DNA of 64,000 bases from Pseudomonas oryzihabitans (GCF_006384975.1 NZ_CP021645.1:1702001-1766000); one strand, 5' to 3'. Counted from the first letter of the stretch, positions 26,254-35,063 are shown. Numbers and translations: made by a program. The notes: generated by a model not told the origin, from the letters alone.

Positions 26254-27486
26254 ATGCTGATGTCCCCCGATCAAGTCACCCACCATCCTTTGCTTCAATT
26301 GCTTTCTGATGACATAAGCGATCGCGAACTGCGTCAGTCGCTACGCGTGGTACGCCAGTACCTGGGGATGGACGTGGCCTTCCTGTCGCGCTTTCGGGAC
26401 ACGGATAGGGTGCTCGAACATGTGGACAGCCCACCGGATTGCCCGCTCCAGCAAGGGCAGATCATCCCGCTGGCGGAGGGTTATTGTCTGGGTGTCGTCA
26501 ATGGCGAATTGCCGGAGCTGATCACCGACACCTCCCGACTTCCTGCCGCCCAGCGCATTCCGGCGACCACCTCCCTGCCAATCGGCTCGCATCTGAGCGT
26601 ACCGGTCCAGGTCGAAGGCCGGGTCTATGGCACCCTGTGCTGCCTGGGTTTCGAGCCCAACGACCGGCTGGACGAGCGTGACATCAAGATGCTGCGCGCC
26701 TTCGCCGAGATCCTCGCGTTGCGCCTGCACGAGGTGGAGGCCAATCGCTCGGCACAGCGGAACATCATTGAGGAAATAGAAGGCGCCTTGGCCCAAGACG
26801 CGCCCCGCATCGTCTTCCAGCCGGTGTTCCGGTTACCCGACCTGACGCTCTACGGGTTCGAGTGCCTGTCACGCTTCGAAGTGACGCCCCAGCGGTCGCC
26901 GGATCAATGGTTTCACCGCGCCTCCACCGCCGGCATAGGTATCAAGCTCGAGGAGCACGTTTTGCGCAAGACGTTCGCCTACCAGCGAGACTTCGTCGCG
27001 CCCCTGATACTCAACGTCAACGTCTCACCGGAACTCGTCACTTCGGGCCAATTGGAACTGCTGCTCCAGGCCGCGCCGGACTTGTCACGAATAACCCTGG
27101 AAATCACCGAGCACGCCATCGTCAAGGACTATGCGGCTCTCGCCAATGCCCTGACTCCGTTACGCCTTCTAGGCGTAAAAGTGGCCGTGGACGATGCTGG
27201 CGCCGGCTACTCCAGCATGAGACACATCCTGCAATTGCAGCCGGACATCATCAAACTCGACATGAGCCTTACCCAACACATCCACGAGGATCGTAGTCGA
27301 CGCGCCCTCGCCCGGGGCCTGGTCAATTTCGCTCACGAGATCGGCTCGCAAGTCGTCGCGGAGGGCGTGGAAGCCGCTGAGGAACTCGTGTGCCTGCGCG
27401 ATTTGCAGGTGGACTTCGCTCAGGGTTATCACCTGGCGAGGCCCATGGCCGCTGCCGATGCTCTGGCGCTCATCCGCACGGCATAA
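26254..27486 (+). CDS. GAF-EAL protein, probable cyclic-di-GMP phosphodiesterase
   Basis: A 410-residue cytoplasmic protein. Residues 20-170 read as a GAF sensor domain (LRVVRQYLGMDVAFLSRF ... GSHLSVPVQVEGRVYGTLCC). Residues 180-405 are an EAL domain that hydrolyses cyclic-di-GMP. The metal and substrate residues are present: Glu in YGFECLSR, Asn in LNVNVSPE, Glu in LEITEH, the Asp pair in VAVDDAGAGYSS, Lys in IIKLDMS, Glu in VVAEGVE and Gln in AQGYHLARP. The loop-6 signature is DDAGAG instead of DDFG(S/T)G. No GGDEF domain is present. The start at 26254 has GAGGA 8 bp ahead; a TTG at 26131 would add 41 residues. Confidence 0.88.
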   Translation: MLMSPDQVTHHPLLQLLSDDISDRELRQSLRVVRQYLGMDVAFLSRFRDTDRVLEHVDSPPDCPLQQGQIIPLAEGYCLGVVNGELPELITDTSRLPAAQRIPATTSLPIGSHLSVPVQVEGRVYGTLCCLGFEPNDRLDERDIKMLRAFAEILALRLHEVEANRSAQRNIIEEIEGALAQDAPRIVFQPVFRLPDLTLYGFECLSRFEVTPQRSPDQWFHRASTAGIGIKLEEHVLRKTFAYQRDFVAPLILNVNVSPELVTSGQLELLLQAAPDLSRITLEITEHAIVKDYAALANALTPLRLLGVKVAVDDAGAGYSSMRHILQLQPDIIKLDMSLTQHIHEDRSRRALARGLVNFAHEIGSQVVAEGVEAAEELVCLRDLQVDFAQGYHLARPMAAADALALIRTA

Positions 27487-28287
27487 CGATCAGCTCGAGC
27501 ACGGATCAGGTTAGGCTACCCCGAAGCGGCCCCTGACCTCTCAGCCTGACCAGCCATCTCCTGGGCAAGGGAGAGCGGCCGCGCCCGCCCTGAACAACGT
27601 CTCTCAGCAGGGCCCGTCATTGAAAACGGGCGATCAGAACGGCACTGCCCATCATCATGACCGCACTCAACCACCGCCATCCATTGATCACGTGCTGTTC
27701 CATCGCGAACAGCCAAAATGGTCGATGAGCAGACTGACGATAAGGTTTGCGATGATGGTGACGGCCTGACGGGTGCCGCCCCTGCGGCCTGCAAGCCCCC
27801 CAACTATGACGAAACTGTAAGCCTAGTTCGCTGCATTCATGGGCGTTATCTCGGCGCGGAGCCTTGGGTAAGAAAGCAGGAGCGGATCGCTGGCCCGATG
27901 GGGTGTGAGTGACGACTTGGGCACCTGCTCCAAGGCACCGCCGGTTCCCGCTTAGCGGTTCTGCATTGAGGGCCTTGGCACGCTCGAGATCAACACGCTG
28001 CGTGCGGATGGATGCCAAAGGCGCTGTACATAGCTTGACCGAGCGCTTGACCAAAGGCGCCTTTGGGCGATGCTGCCTCGCTGAAAGGAATCGAGGTCGT
28101 CCCCGAGCCAATGCCTATCTTGCTTGCCGCTTGGAAGGCGAGAGCTGCCACCGCCGGCTCGGCGATCCAGGTTGATCGCCGATTGCGAAAAGACGCGAAG
28201 AACTCCAGCGGCTGGCGTGGGACAGGGCGGCTCACGTGGAGCCGCCCGATGTTCGCCAGCGAAGCCAGTCACCTGGCCAGTCCAGGC
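27487..28287. other. Gene-poor stretch with a decayed transporter
   Basis: Apart from the YdcZ-type remnant at 27617-27830, no intact gene is supported here. Several open frames of 60-160 codons exist on both strands but lack ribosome-binding sites, have basic or arginine-rich low-complexity composition, and contradict one another. The region looks like debris between accessory genes. Confidence 0.5.
27617..27830 (-). pseudogene. Remnant of a YdcZ/DUF606-type DMT transporter, C-terminal end
   Basis: On the minus strand one frame reads YSFVIVGGLAG...QAVTIIANLIVSLLIDHFG and then stops. The neighbouring frame continues MEQHVINGWRWLSAVMMMGSAV, then LIARFQ and a stop. Joined, they give the last two transmembrane helices of a DUF606 transporter, whose family ends with a similar SLLIDHFG motif, a loop, then a final hydrophobic helix. 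The rest of the roughly 145-residue gene is missing, and a frameshift lies near 27700. I read it as a broken gene. Confidence 0.6.
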
Positions 28288-28686
28288 CTAGAAGATAGCC
28301 AGACCGTCCATCACCAACGAATAGATTTCGGTACCGTAGGTGAGCACGCCGAGGGGTATTCCCACCGCCGCCCCTACGATCAAAGCGCAGCCCAGTATCG
28401 CCAGGATCGGTATGCCAAACAGACGCTGTGTCAAGACAGGGCCGCGACTTGCCTCCGAGGCAGCTTGCTGCCTGGGCTTTCCCGCAGGAGCGCCGGGGTC
28501 GTTCTGGGTCCGCGATGACAGGCCAGGCTGCCGGTGCGCTGGCTTACCCTTCCCCTCCATCTCGATCAGGTTGGCGATATCGGCAAGCGTGCCGCTGTTG
28601 CGGGTGATCTGCTCATGAGCAGCGCGGAGCGAATCGGGTTTGGCCGAGCGGCCCGTGGTGCGAGGGGGTCTTCTTGAGGCGGTCAT
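28288..28686 (-). CDS. Hypothetical protein with C-terminal membrane hairpin
   Basis: A 132-residue protein starting MTASRRPPRTTGRSAKPD. The first 90 residues are polar (with HEQITRNSGTLADIANLIEMEG, then a Pro/Gln/Ala-rich linker), and the last 40 contain a long hydrophobic segment (GIPILAILGCALIVGAAVGIP and on into LGVLTYG). The ribosome-binding site is weak, and a frame starting at 28890 is less convincing because its first 68 residues are low quality. I do not recognise a family. The linker and membrane end suggest a membrane-attached accessory protein. It may be species-specific. Confidence 0.45.
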   Translation of the reverse strand: MTASRRPPRTTGRSAKPDSLRAAHEQITRNSGTLADIANLIEMEGKGKPAHRQPGLSSRTQNDPGAPAGKPRQQAASEASRGPVLTQRLFGIPILAILGCALIVGAAVGIPLGVLTYGTEIYSLVMDGLAIF

Positions 28687-29399
28687 AGATACAGGTAACA
28701 GCTGACAAGGCTCTGGAATGGTACAGCTTGCAAAGATACTTATGAATATTAGCTGTCTGGAAGAGCTGATTGCGATGAGCGCAGGCCCCATGGGACTCCT
28801 CTCTCGGTAGCACCCTGCGCCAGGGTGTCGAGGGAGAAGCAGAGTCCCCGACGGCAGGAGTGAACGGCCGATGACTTGGACTACCTTCACCTAATCTCGC
28901 AGCCGCTCAAGAAAAACCAAGAGCGCTCGGCCTTGATTTTCTGCGCCCTTACCGTCTCGTCGATCATCAATCTATTTGAGCCTGGACTGTGGGGATCCAA
29001 CACCATTCAAAGCCTCCACCGATCAAGAATGTCATCTGCATTCAGCCCATTGAGACCCTTTCCTTCGCCAGCCAGCTTTAATGATCGATAGAAGATTTAG
29101 ACGGCGGTAAGTTATCACACTCACCCGCCCCTACTCAGGTCTCTTTGAACCTGCTGCCTCGCCTATCCATACCCTTATGCCTGGAAGTTTTACCCAGCCC
29201 AAATCAGCATCATATAGTTTCAAGTGCCAGAATGAAAACTTTAAAACTATTGAGCAAACGCCTGAAACTGCCAGACCTAACAAAACATCTTCACCATCAT
29301 GCGATACAAAAAAAGTATCACATCATAATGAATTTGGTATATTACAAAAAACAAGACCCTCCATAAAATCAGCGCTTTTAACTTTGCAGGGCAATTGGA
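28687..29399. other. AT-rich intergenic region without a supported gene
   Basis: About 700 bp between the membrane protein and the YagU-like gene. GC falls markedly from 28880 to 29400. Short frames exist (for example 29145-29366) but have no ribosome-binding site and no protein-like composition. The low GC suggests foreign or decayed DNA. Confidence 0.45.
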
Positions 29400-29921
29400 A
29401 TGAACAAGGGGTCTGAAGCAGGGGCAATGGAAGCTGAAACTCGTGCGCGTCAGCCGAACATGCTAATCGCGGCTGTAGCCGGCTTCGTCGGAGGTAACGT
29501 CTCCAGCTTTGTCAAATGGGGCACTGAAATTCCTTTTCCGCCGCGGACGCCCGATAGGGCCGTGCCGCCCGCCGAAATGCTTCAGAGCATAGGTATCAAT
29601 CCCAATCTATTTACTTATCAATATTCCGAACATACGTTAAATTTTGCTGTATCCCTGGTTCACCAAGGCTTTTCGGTTTTCTTCGCCATGCTTTATTGCA
29701 TGCTCGCCGAACGTTGCCCTCGAATTACCCTGTGGCAGGGTCTGGCATTTGGCCTGGCCATCACCGTGGCCTTCCACGGCATCCTGCTGCCAGCCTTCGA
29801 TTGGGCACCGCCACTGTGGCGACTGCCCTTTACCGAAATCTTCTCGGAAACGTTCGGCCACCTCCTCTGGATGTGGGTGATCGAAGTTTTCCGAAGAGAC
29901 TTGGTTAGTCGGTGGAAATAA
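29400..29921 (+). CDS. YagU family (DUF1440) inner-membrane protein
   Basis: A 173-residue membrane protein of the YagU family. E. coli YagU (204 residues) is linked to acid resistance. Matching segments are IAAVAGFVGGNVSSFVKWG, TEIPFPPRTP, FAMLYCMLAERCPRITLWQG, LAFGLAITVAFHGILLPAF, and the closing SETFGHLLWMWVIEVFRRDL. Four hydrophobic helices are visible. It lacks the insert seen in the middle of the E. coli protein. It stands alone in lower-GC DNA. Family membership is clear; the molecular role is not known to me. Confidence 0.85.
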   Translation: MNKGSEAGAMEAETRARQPNMLIAAVAGFVGGNVSSFVKWGTEIPFPPRTPDRAVPPAEMLQSIGINPNLFTYQYSEHTLNFAVSLVHQGFSVFFAMLYCMLAERCPRITLWQGLAFGLAITVAFHGILLPAFDWAPPLWRLPFTEIFSETFGHLLWMWVIEVFRRDLVSRWK

Positions 29922-30428
29922 AATCGATCTTCTCGACCCGGGCCTCAATCAGCGCTCGAAACTGAGACTCGCTATTCTAAGCGACCTCTATCTTGCCAGT
30001 GCCGCCTCAATACAAAGGCCTGGCGAGATAGAGTCGTCAACAAGATAAAACAAGCGCAGCAACGCTGCCACTGGAGCAGCCAGGCACGTGGGGGCTCTGC
30101 TCCTTATCGGCTACGGCCTCCTTGAAGCAAGTGCCCCCACCCACGACAACCAGATGGGCGTATCCAACAGCGATACGGGCCTTCTGCCCGCCTCCAAGTC
30201 GTATTCACGGCTCAAGGTGCCAAAGCACCGATCCGGGGGGCAACCGAGCCCGCAATCGCCACCGACGACTCCAAGGTTTTAGCTCTCAGACGTCCGTGGC
30301 CATCCCCCCCTGCGGATTGACGCATCGCTCTGGACTTCAACTACCGTCTGGAACGCGACTTTCAGGGAGCTTTCCAAACCCTGCCAAGGTCCTATCGATA
30401 CGAATTAGCCAGCAGCAGAGATTGGCCT
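29922..30428. other. Intergenic region ahead of the exported cupin gene
   Basis: A roughly 500-bp gap with no supported gene. It contains an inverted repeat GTGGGGGC (30088-30095) and GCCCCCAC (about 30132-30139) that could form a leader hairpin or terminator. Frames starting at 30088 and 30122 overlap this repeat and lack ribosome-binding sites. Confidence 0.4.
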
Positions 30429-31007
30429 ATGAAAAAAACCACTTCGGCAGGTGCCGCCTTGCTCAGCGCCCTGCTCGCAACCCAACAGGCTCAGGCGACC
30501 GCGGGTGTGCATGTCGTGCCCCATGATTCACCGGAACACACTTCCAGCAATGGAAAAACGCAGCCCCCTATCGGCTACGCCACGGTATGGGCCGACGAAA
30601 CAGGCGCCACGCACATCAGCCATTGCCGCCTAGAGGGCTTGGAGTTCAAAAGCTATGCGCCGCCTGCTCCTCCGCAATGGATCGGCGTCTCGCCCGACCA
30701 CATCGAAAGCATTGCCTACGCGGTATTGCCGCCCGGTTACGTCGGCCCTTGGCATCATGCACCAGGTCCTCAGTGGGTGATCACCTTGCAAGGACAATGG
30801 TCGGTGGAAACCACGGATGGCAGCGTCCTGGTTCAAGGCCCAGGGGAGATGCAATTCAATGCCGACAGTACCTCCAAGCCACGCCCTGGCGATGATCGCG
30901 TTGGCCATTTGACGCGCACCGTGGGTAACGAGCCTAACGTTCAGCTGATTATCAAGCTCAAGCCCGACGCAGATAAGCAACAGGTACAGGGCCCCTGTGC
31001 TCATTGA
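30429..31007 (+). CDS. Exported cupin-fold protein
   Basis: A 192-residue protein with a signal peptide (MKKTTSAGAALLSALLA then TQQAQA, cleavage near 24). The mature part carries a single cupin-like barrel: YVGPWHHAPGPQWVITLQG has the two-histidine metal motif, with Gln in place of a usual Glu, and GSVLVQGPGEMQFNADST is the second motif. Cupins of this type bind a metal and small ligands; no reaction can be assigned. The next gene, an exported SMP-30-like protein, starts 17 bp later, so the pair probably forms an operon acting in the periplasm. Confidence 0.75.
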   Translation: MKKTTSAGAALLSALLATQQAQATAGVHVVPHDSPEHTSSNGKTQPPIGYATVWADETGATHISHCRLEGLEFKSYAPPAPPQWIGVSPDHIESIAYAVLPPGYVGPWHHAPGPQWVITLQGQWSVETTDGSVLVQGPGEMQFNADSTSKPRPGDDRVGHLTRTVGNEPNVQLIIKLKPDADKQQVQGPCAH

Positions 31008-31024
31008 CTCCTGAAGGTACTGCG

Positions 31025-32053
31025 ATGGCCAAGCGTGCAACGTTTCGTCGTGAGGTTGTCCTTTTGACCGGGGCTCTCACCCTATCGACTGGGGTATCAA
31101 GCGCCGACGCCTCGGGACCGGTACGTGTCCAGGCCTTGTCTCCTGTCTTCACCCGCCTGGTGGATTCAGTGCCTACCGTCGACATCATCGAGACCCAGGC
31201 TCATTGGGCGGAAGGCCCTCTGTGCCTGCCTAATGGCGACCTGATCTGGAGCGACGTCGAAGGCAATAGCGTGATGCGCTGGGCCGCAGGTGGAACTCCA
31301 CAGGTATGGCTGGAACCCTCCGATCACCAGAATGGGCATGCGCTCGACCTCCAGGGTCGGGTAGTGGCTGCCAGCCATGGCAAGCGAGCTATCGTACGCA
31401 GGGAAGACGACGGCAAGTGGAAGGTAGTGGTAGATAGCTATCAAGGCGAACCCTTGAACAGTCCCAATGACCTGGTGGTCGCCTCTGACGGCGCGATCTG
31501 GTTCAGCGATCCAGAATTTGGGATAAAGAATCCCAAGCAAGGCTACGGCGGCACGCCTCGCCAAGGCGGGGATTTCCTCTATAGGTACGACCCGGCAAGC
31601 CGGAACCTGAAACGCCTGGATGTCCCAGGGCTGAAATCTCCGAACGGCCTAGCCTTTTCCCCTGATGAAAAGTTTCTCTACGTTGCCGATTCGCAGCTCG
31701 CTCACGACTTTGACAATCCGCAGCTTGCTCATCAGATCCTGCGCTACACCGTCGAGGGTGACAGCCTCAGCGGTGAGCAGGTCTTCGCGAAAGTTACCCC
31801 AGGTATCCCGGATGGGCTCAAGGTAGATAGTCTGGGAAACGTCTGGAGTTCCAGTCGAGAAGGTGTTCAGGTGTTCTCCCCGAGTGGCTCGCTGTTGGGC
31901 AAACTACTGATTGATGCGAAGGACACGGGCAATCTCGCCTTCTGCACGCAGGGCAGTCATAACTGGCTCAATGTAACAGCGGCGAATTTGGTTTTACGGA
32001 TTTCGGTCAAGGTGGGTGGAGCCGGCGTGGCTGTGGTGTCGAGCCCTAAGTAA
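31025..32053 (+). CDS. Exported SMP-30/gluconolactonase-like beta-propeller protein
   Basis: A 342-residue protein of the SGL family, which hydrolyses sugar lactones or related esters using one calcium or zinc ion. Motifs: HWAEGPLCLPNGDLIWSDVEG (metal Glu), SPNDLVVASDGAIWFSDPEFG (metal Asn), SPNGLAFSPDEKFLYVADSQ and GIPDGLKVDSLGNVWSSSREG (metal Asp). The N-terminus (MAKRATFRREVVLLTGAL...SSADA) looks like a signal peptide, so export is likely. GAAGG precedes the ATG. It follows the cupin gene closely. The substrate is unknown. Confidence 0.85.
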   Translation: MAKRATFRREVVLLTGALTLSTGVSSADASGPVRVQALSPVFTRLVDSVPTVDIIETQAHWAEGPLCLPNGDLIWSDVEGNSVMRWAAGGTPQVWLEPSDHQNGHALDLQGRVVAASHGKRAIVRREDDGKWKVVVDSYQGEPLNSPNDLVVASDGAIWFSDPEFGIKNPKQGYGGTPRQGGDFLYRYDPASRNLKRLDVPGLKSPNGLAFSPDEKFLYVADSQLAHDFDNPQLAHQILRYTVEGDSLSGEQVFAKVTPGIPDGLKVDSLGNVWSSSREGVQVFSPSGSLLGKLLIDAKDTGNLAFCTQGSHNWLNVTAANLVLRISVKVGGAGVAVVSSPK

Positions 32054-32335
32054 AACCCATGGAGTTCTCGCGTTGTCATGATCTGAGATCCTGACGCAAG
32101 TTTTCATCCCGCCCCTATCCTGATACCAAATCCGGCGCGGTGAGACAGCGCCCTGTATTGCTCGATATCCGGAAAAGCAGACTGATAACGCCGCTGGGGG
32201 CGGAACCGGAGCGATAACGAGTTCGATGGGCATGGCAAGGCGAGCCGCCCCTGTCCGATAGCTTTCGTACCGTCACTAATTGGCGAGCTTCGCTGTCCAT
32301 TGACTATCAGTCGTCATTGCCGATCGGAGCTTTCC

Positions 32336-33046
32336 ATGTGTGGCCGCTTCGCCCAGTACCGTACCACGCTCGACTATCTTGAGGCCCTGCGTGCGGACGT
32401 TGCGGACTTCCAGACGGGTCTTGAGACCCGGCCTCTCGGCCGCTACAACGTCGCGCCAGGCAGCCGCGTCCTGCTGCTGAATCGTCAGGACGATGGCCTG
32501 CACCTGGACCCGGTCATGTGGGGCTACCTGCCCTTCTGGGCGCAGCAGGCCAAGCGGCCAGCCATGATCAACGCCCGCGTCGAGACGGCGGCGACGAGCA
32601 AGATGTTTCGGGGCATCTGGCGCAACGGACGCGCGCTGGTGATCGCGGACGGCTGGTACGAATGGAAGAAGGATCCGGAGAACCCGAAGCGCAAGCAGCC
32701 CTATTTCATCCGGTTGAAATCTGCGGAGCCTATGTTCTTCGCTGCCATCGGCCAGTTCCGGCCGGCGACCCAGGGGCCCCGCGAGGATGATGGCTTCGTC
32801 ATCATCACCGCGGCCGCCGACGCCGGCATGATCGACATCCATGACCGTCGGCCCCTGGTTTTACCACCAGACGTCGCCCGCGAATGGATCGACCCAGAGC
32901 TTTCCGAAGATCGTGCCGCCCAAATCGGCCGCGAGGCAGCGACGCCCGTGGACGCTTTCGAGTGGTACCCCGTGAGCAAGGCCGTGGGCAGCGTGAAAAA
33001 CGACGGGCCCGACCTTCTGACCCTGATCGACAATCCCCTACTGTGA
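32336..33046 (+). CDS. yedK: SRAP-domain abasic-site processing protein (YedK/HMCES family)
   Basis: A 236-residue protein that covalently captures abasic sites in single-stranded DNA through its second residue. The family start MCGRFAQY puts Cys2 at the N-terminus once Met is removed. Other active-site points are present: RYNVAPGS, MINARVET (Asn), IADGWYEW (Glu) and DIHDRRPLVLP (His). The start must be 32336 for Cys2 to be exposed, and CGGAG precedes it. A small unknown gene follows 5 bp after the stop. Confidence 0.95.
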   Translation: MCGRFAQYRTTLDYLEALRADVADFQTGLETRPLGRYNVAPGSRVLLLNRQDDGLHLDPVMWGYLPFWAQQAKRPAMINARVETAATSKMFRGIWRNGRALVIADGWYEWKKDPENPKRKQPYFIRLKSAEPMFFAAIGQFRPATQGPREDDGFVIITAAADAGMIDIHDRRPLVLPPDVAREWIDPELSEDRAAQIGREAATPVDAFEWYPVSKAVGSVKNDGPDLLTLIDNPLL

Positions 33047-33051
33047 GCACA

Positions 33052-33264
33052 ATGTCCAACGTCACCCCAGAGCGCGACCTGTCCTACTGCACGCTAGCCC
33101 TTCTCCTGACCGCCCGTATTCACGGCACCAATGAAGCGGTACGCGCCACCGCGAGACGCTGCGTCAAGCAGCTGCCGAAGCGTCAGCGGGACTTCTTGCT
33201 CGACGTGATCCAAAGTCGCCAGCCCTTGCAGATGGTTCGTAGCATCGCCCGCAAGCTGGAATGA
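33052..33264 (+). CDS. Small conserved-looking helical protein downstream of yedK
   Basis: A 70-residue protein starting MSNVTPERDLSYCTLALLL, mostly helical and basic (TARRCVKQLPKRQRDFLLDVIQ and IARKLE at the end). A GTG at 33043 (three codons earlier) is also possible. It begins just 5 bp after the yedK-like gene, on the same strand, so it is co-transcribed. Its regular heptad-like leucines and positive charge would suit nucleic-acid or protein binding. I cannot name the family. Confidence 0.65.
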   Translation: MSNVTPERDLSYCTLALLLTARIHGTNEAVRATARRCVKQLPKRQRDFLLDVIQSRQPLQMVRSIARKLE

Positions 33265-33469
33265 CGGTCACGGCTCACGATCATCGTCAGATGACCCTGG
33301 GCCGCGCTACCTTGATCGGTGCCTCGGCGAATGGCGACCTGAGGCAATGAAGTACTTGGGCCGCGCTTGCCAGCTCCCTCGAGCATCGGCCGGGCGGTGC
33401 TTGATCGCTCAAACGCAGCCCTGCCTTCACGCATCGAGCCGCGAAGGCCTTCAGCGTGCCAAGTTTTCC

Positions 33470-34420
33470 TCAGGCCGGTCTGTCTTGTGGGCGACCGGCA
33501 CGCGAAGCCAAGGCAGAGACGACGACGCCCAGAATGACCAGACCGAGTCCGGAGAGAAACAACGGGGAAACCGTCGCGCCAAAAGCCAGGCAGGAAAACA
33601 GGGTTCCTACGAGGGGTACCCCGAGGGTGAAGTTCGACATGCCGAACGTCGAGATCCTTCTTCCGTATTCCGCAGAGATCACGAAGCACGCCGAGGTCGC
33701 GATCGGGCCGATGAAGAACAGTTCTTCAGCGAGCTTCCTATCCAATACGATGGCTGCCGGCGAACCTTCGCTGACATAGGCGGCAATCGCCAAGGGGATG
33801 GTGGCCAACAGCATCTGCCAGGGCGCTAGTACCAGGGCAGGCGTCACCCAGCGGTGACGCTTCACATGGAGAATGACGATCGCCCAGCTCAACGCGGCGA
33901 GCAGCAGAAATCCCGCGCCCAACAGGGTGTCCTGCTGTGCCCAGTCGAGCTCGCCAGGCGCGCAGACCGCGGCCACCCCGGACATTCCCACCAAGAGCCC
34001 GGTGATCTGCAGCCGCGAGGGAATTTCCCGGAAGATCACCAGGGCGACGACCACACACCACAGCGGTGTGGTGTAGGCGAGGAGCACGGCCCTGCTGGTG
34101 TCGACATGTACCATCGCCACCATGCCCAAGCCCGTGAAGGCCATCATCTGCAACAAGCCCACGCTGGCGATGATAGGCAGGTCCTGCCGCGTCGGCAGCC
34201 TGAGTTGCCCTCGGGCAACCAGATAGGCGAACAGACATACCGCGGCACTGGCGAATCGAATGGTCGCCAACCAGAGCGGAGGCACGCTTTGCAGTGCCAG
34301 CTTGGTCACCGGCCAGCTACTTCCCCACAGCAGCACCATCACCCCCAGGCAAAGGTAGGTGGAAGACATCCCGAGATGCCTGGTGCGAACTTTAAACCCT
34401 TGCTGAATTGAAGCGCTCAT
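33470..34420 (-). CDS. EamA/DMT-family transporter
   Basis: A 316-residue inner-membrane exporter with ten predicted helices in two EamA repeats. The first contains VLLWGSSWPVTKLALQSVPP and LWLATIRFA; the second begins LLLAALSWAIVILHVKRH. EamA proteins commonly export amino acids or metabolites. It is divergent from an Lrp/AsnC-type regulator 139 bp away, a common arrangement for amino-acid exporters, so control by that regulator is likely. The ATG at 34420 (MSASIQQG) follows AGGGTGG. Confidence 0.87.
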   Translation of the reverse strand: MSASIQQGFKVRTRHLGMSSTYLCLGVMVLLWGSSWPVTKLALQSVPPLWLATIRFASAAVCLFAYLVARGQLRLPTRQDLPIIASVGLLQMMAFTGLGMVAMVHVDTSRAVLLAYTTPLWCVVVALVIFREIPSRLQITGLLVGMSGVAAVCAPGELDWAQQDTLLGAGFLLLAALSWAIVILHVKRHRWVTPALVLAPWQMLLATIPLAIAAYVSEGSPAAIVLDRKLAEELFFIGPIATSACFVISAEYGRRISTFGMSNFTLGVPLVGTLFSCLAFGATVSPLFLSGLGLVILGVVVSALASRAGRPQDRPA

Positions 34421-34511
34421 GGTGCCACCCTGTTGCGATCGAATTACGCAGGGCCATGATATTTTCCGGCAAGCGGAAAAAAGCACCTATCTCTTCCCCT
34501 TAGAATTGAAA

Positions 34512-34532
34512 TATCGGTAACCTCAACCGATA
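34512..34532. promoter_or_regulatory. Inverted repeat, candidate operator of the Lrp-type regulator
   Basis: TATCGGT (34512-34518) and ACCGATA (34526-34532) form a perfect 7-bp palindrome with a 7-bp spacer. It sits 27 bp ahead of the regulator ATG, in an AT-rich divergent promoter region. Lrp/AsnC dimers bind sites of about this size. The assignment is by position and shape only. Confidence 0.5.
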
Positions 34533-34559
34533 AAATCCAATCTTTAGGAAATTTTAACC

Positions 34560-35063
34560 ATGGGTCGAACGAAGCTAGACGATGCCAGCCTGCGCATCCT
34601 CGATGCCCTCCAAGCCAATGCGGAGCTGAGCAATGCCGAGCTTGCCGACCTGGTAGGCCTTTCGGCTTCACCCTGTTGGCGACGCGTGGCGGACATGAAA
34701 GAGAACGGCGTGCTACGAGGCGCCGTGACCCTGGTCGATCCAGCCGCCCTCGGACTGGCCATCAACGTCTTCGTGCATGTGTCGCTCAAGCTGCAGGACA
34801 AGCAATCCCTGGAGGTTTTCACCAATGCCATCAAGGAGCGTCCAGAGGTGATGGAGTGCTACCTGATGAGTGGCGAGGCCGACTTCATGCTGCGGGTGGT
34901 GAGCGAGGATCTGACGAAATATCAGACGCTCTTGCTCGACTGCCTGACGACGATACCCGTCGTCGCCAGCATCAGGTCGAGCTTTGCGCTGAGCCAGGTG
35001 AAATACACGACCGCCCTGCCCACGAACCATCTGAGAAGACGCACGGCTGGCGGCAATAACTGA
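34560..35063 (+). CDS. Lrp/AsnC-family transcriptional regulator
   Basis: A 167-residue feast/famine regulator. The helix-turn-helix lies in residues 5-65 (LDDASLRILDALQANAELSN, ELADLVGLSASPCWRRVADM, KENGVLRG), and the ligand-sensing RAM domain follows (VFVHVSLKLQ, VMECYLMSGEADFMLRVVSE, SIRSSFALSQVKYTT). Length and layout are typical. It is divergent from the EamA exporter and probably controls it together with its own gene in response to an amino acid. Confidence 0.93.
   Translation: MGRTKLDDASLRILDALQANAELSNAELADLVGLSASPCWRRVADMKENGVLRGAVTLVDPAALGLAINVFVHVSLKLQDKQSLEVFTNAIKERPEVMECYLMSGEADFMLRVVSEDLTKYQTLLLDCLTTIPVVASIRSSFALSQVKYTTALPTNHLRRRTAGGNN

Noticed and set aside
27617-28111. 164-codon minus-strand frame as an intact gene
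   Set aside because: Only its last 28 residues look like protein (the end of a DUF606 helix); the rest is out of frame relative to the homologous part upstream.
28687-28890. Longer start for the 28288-28686 membrane protein
   Set aside because: The added 68 residues have mixed composition with no ribosome-binding site, and overlap a GC shift.
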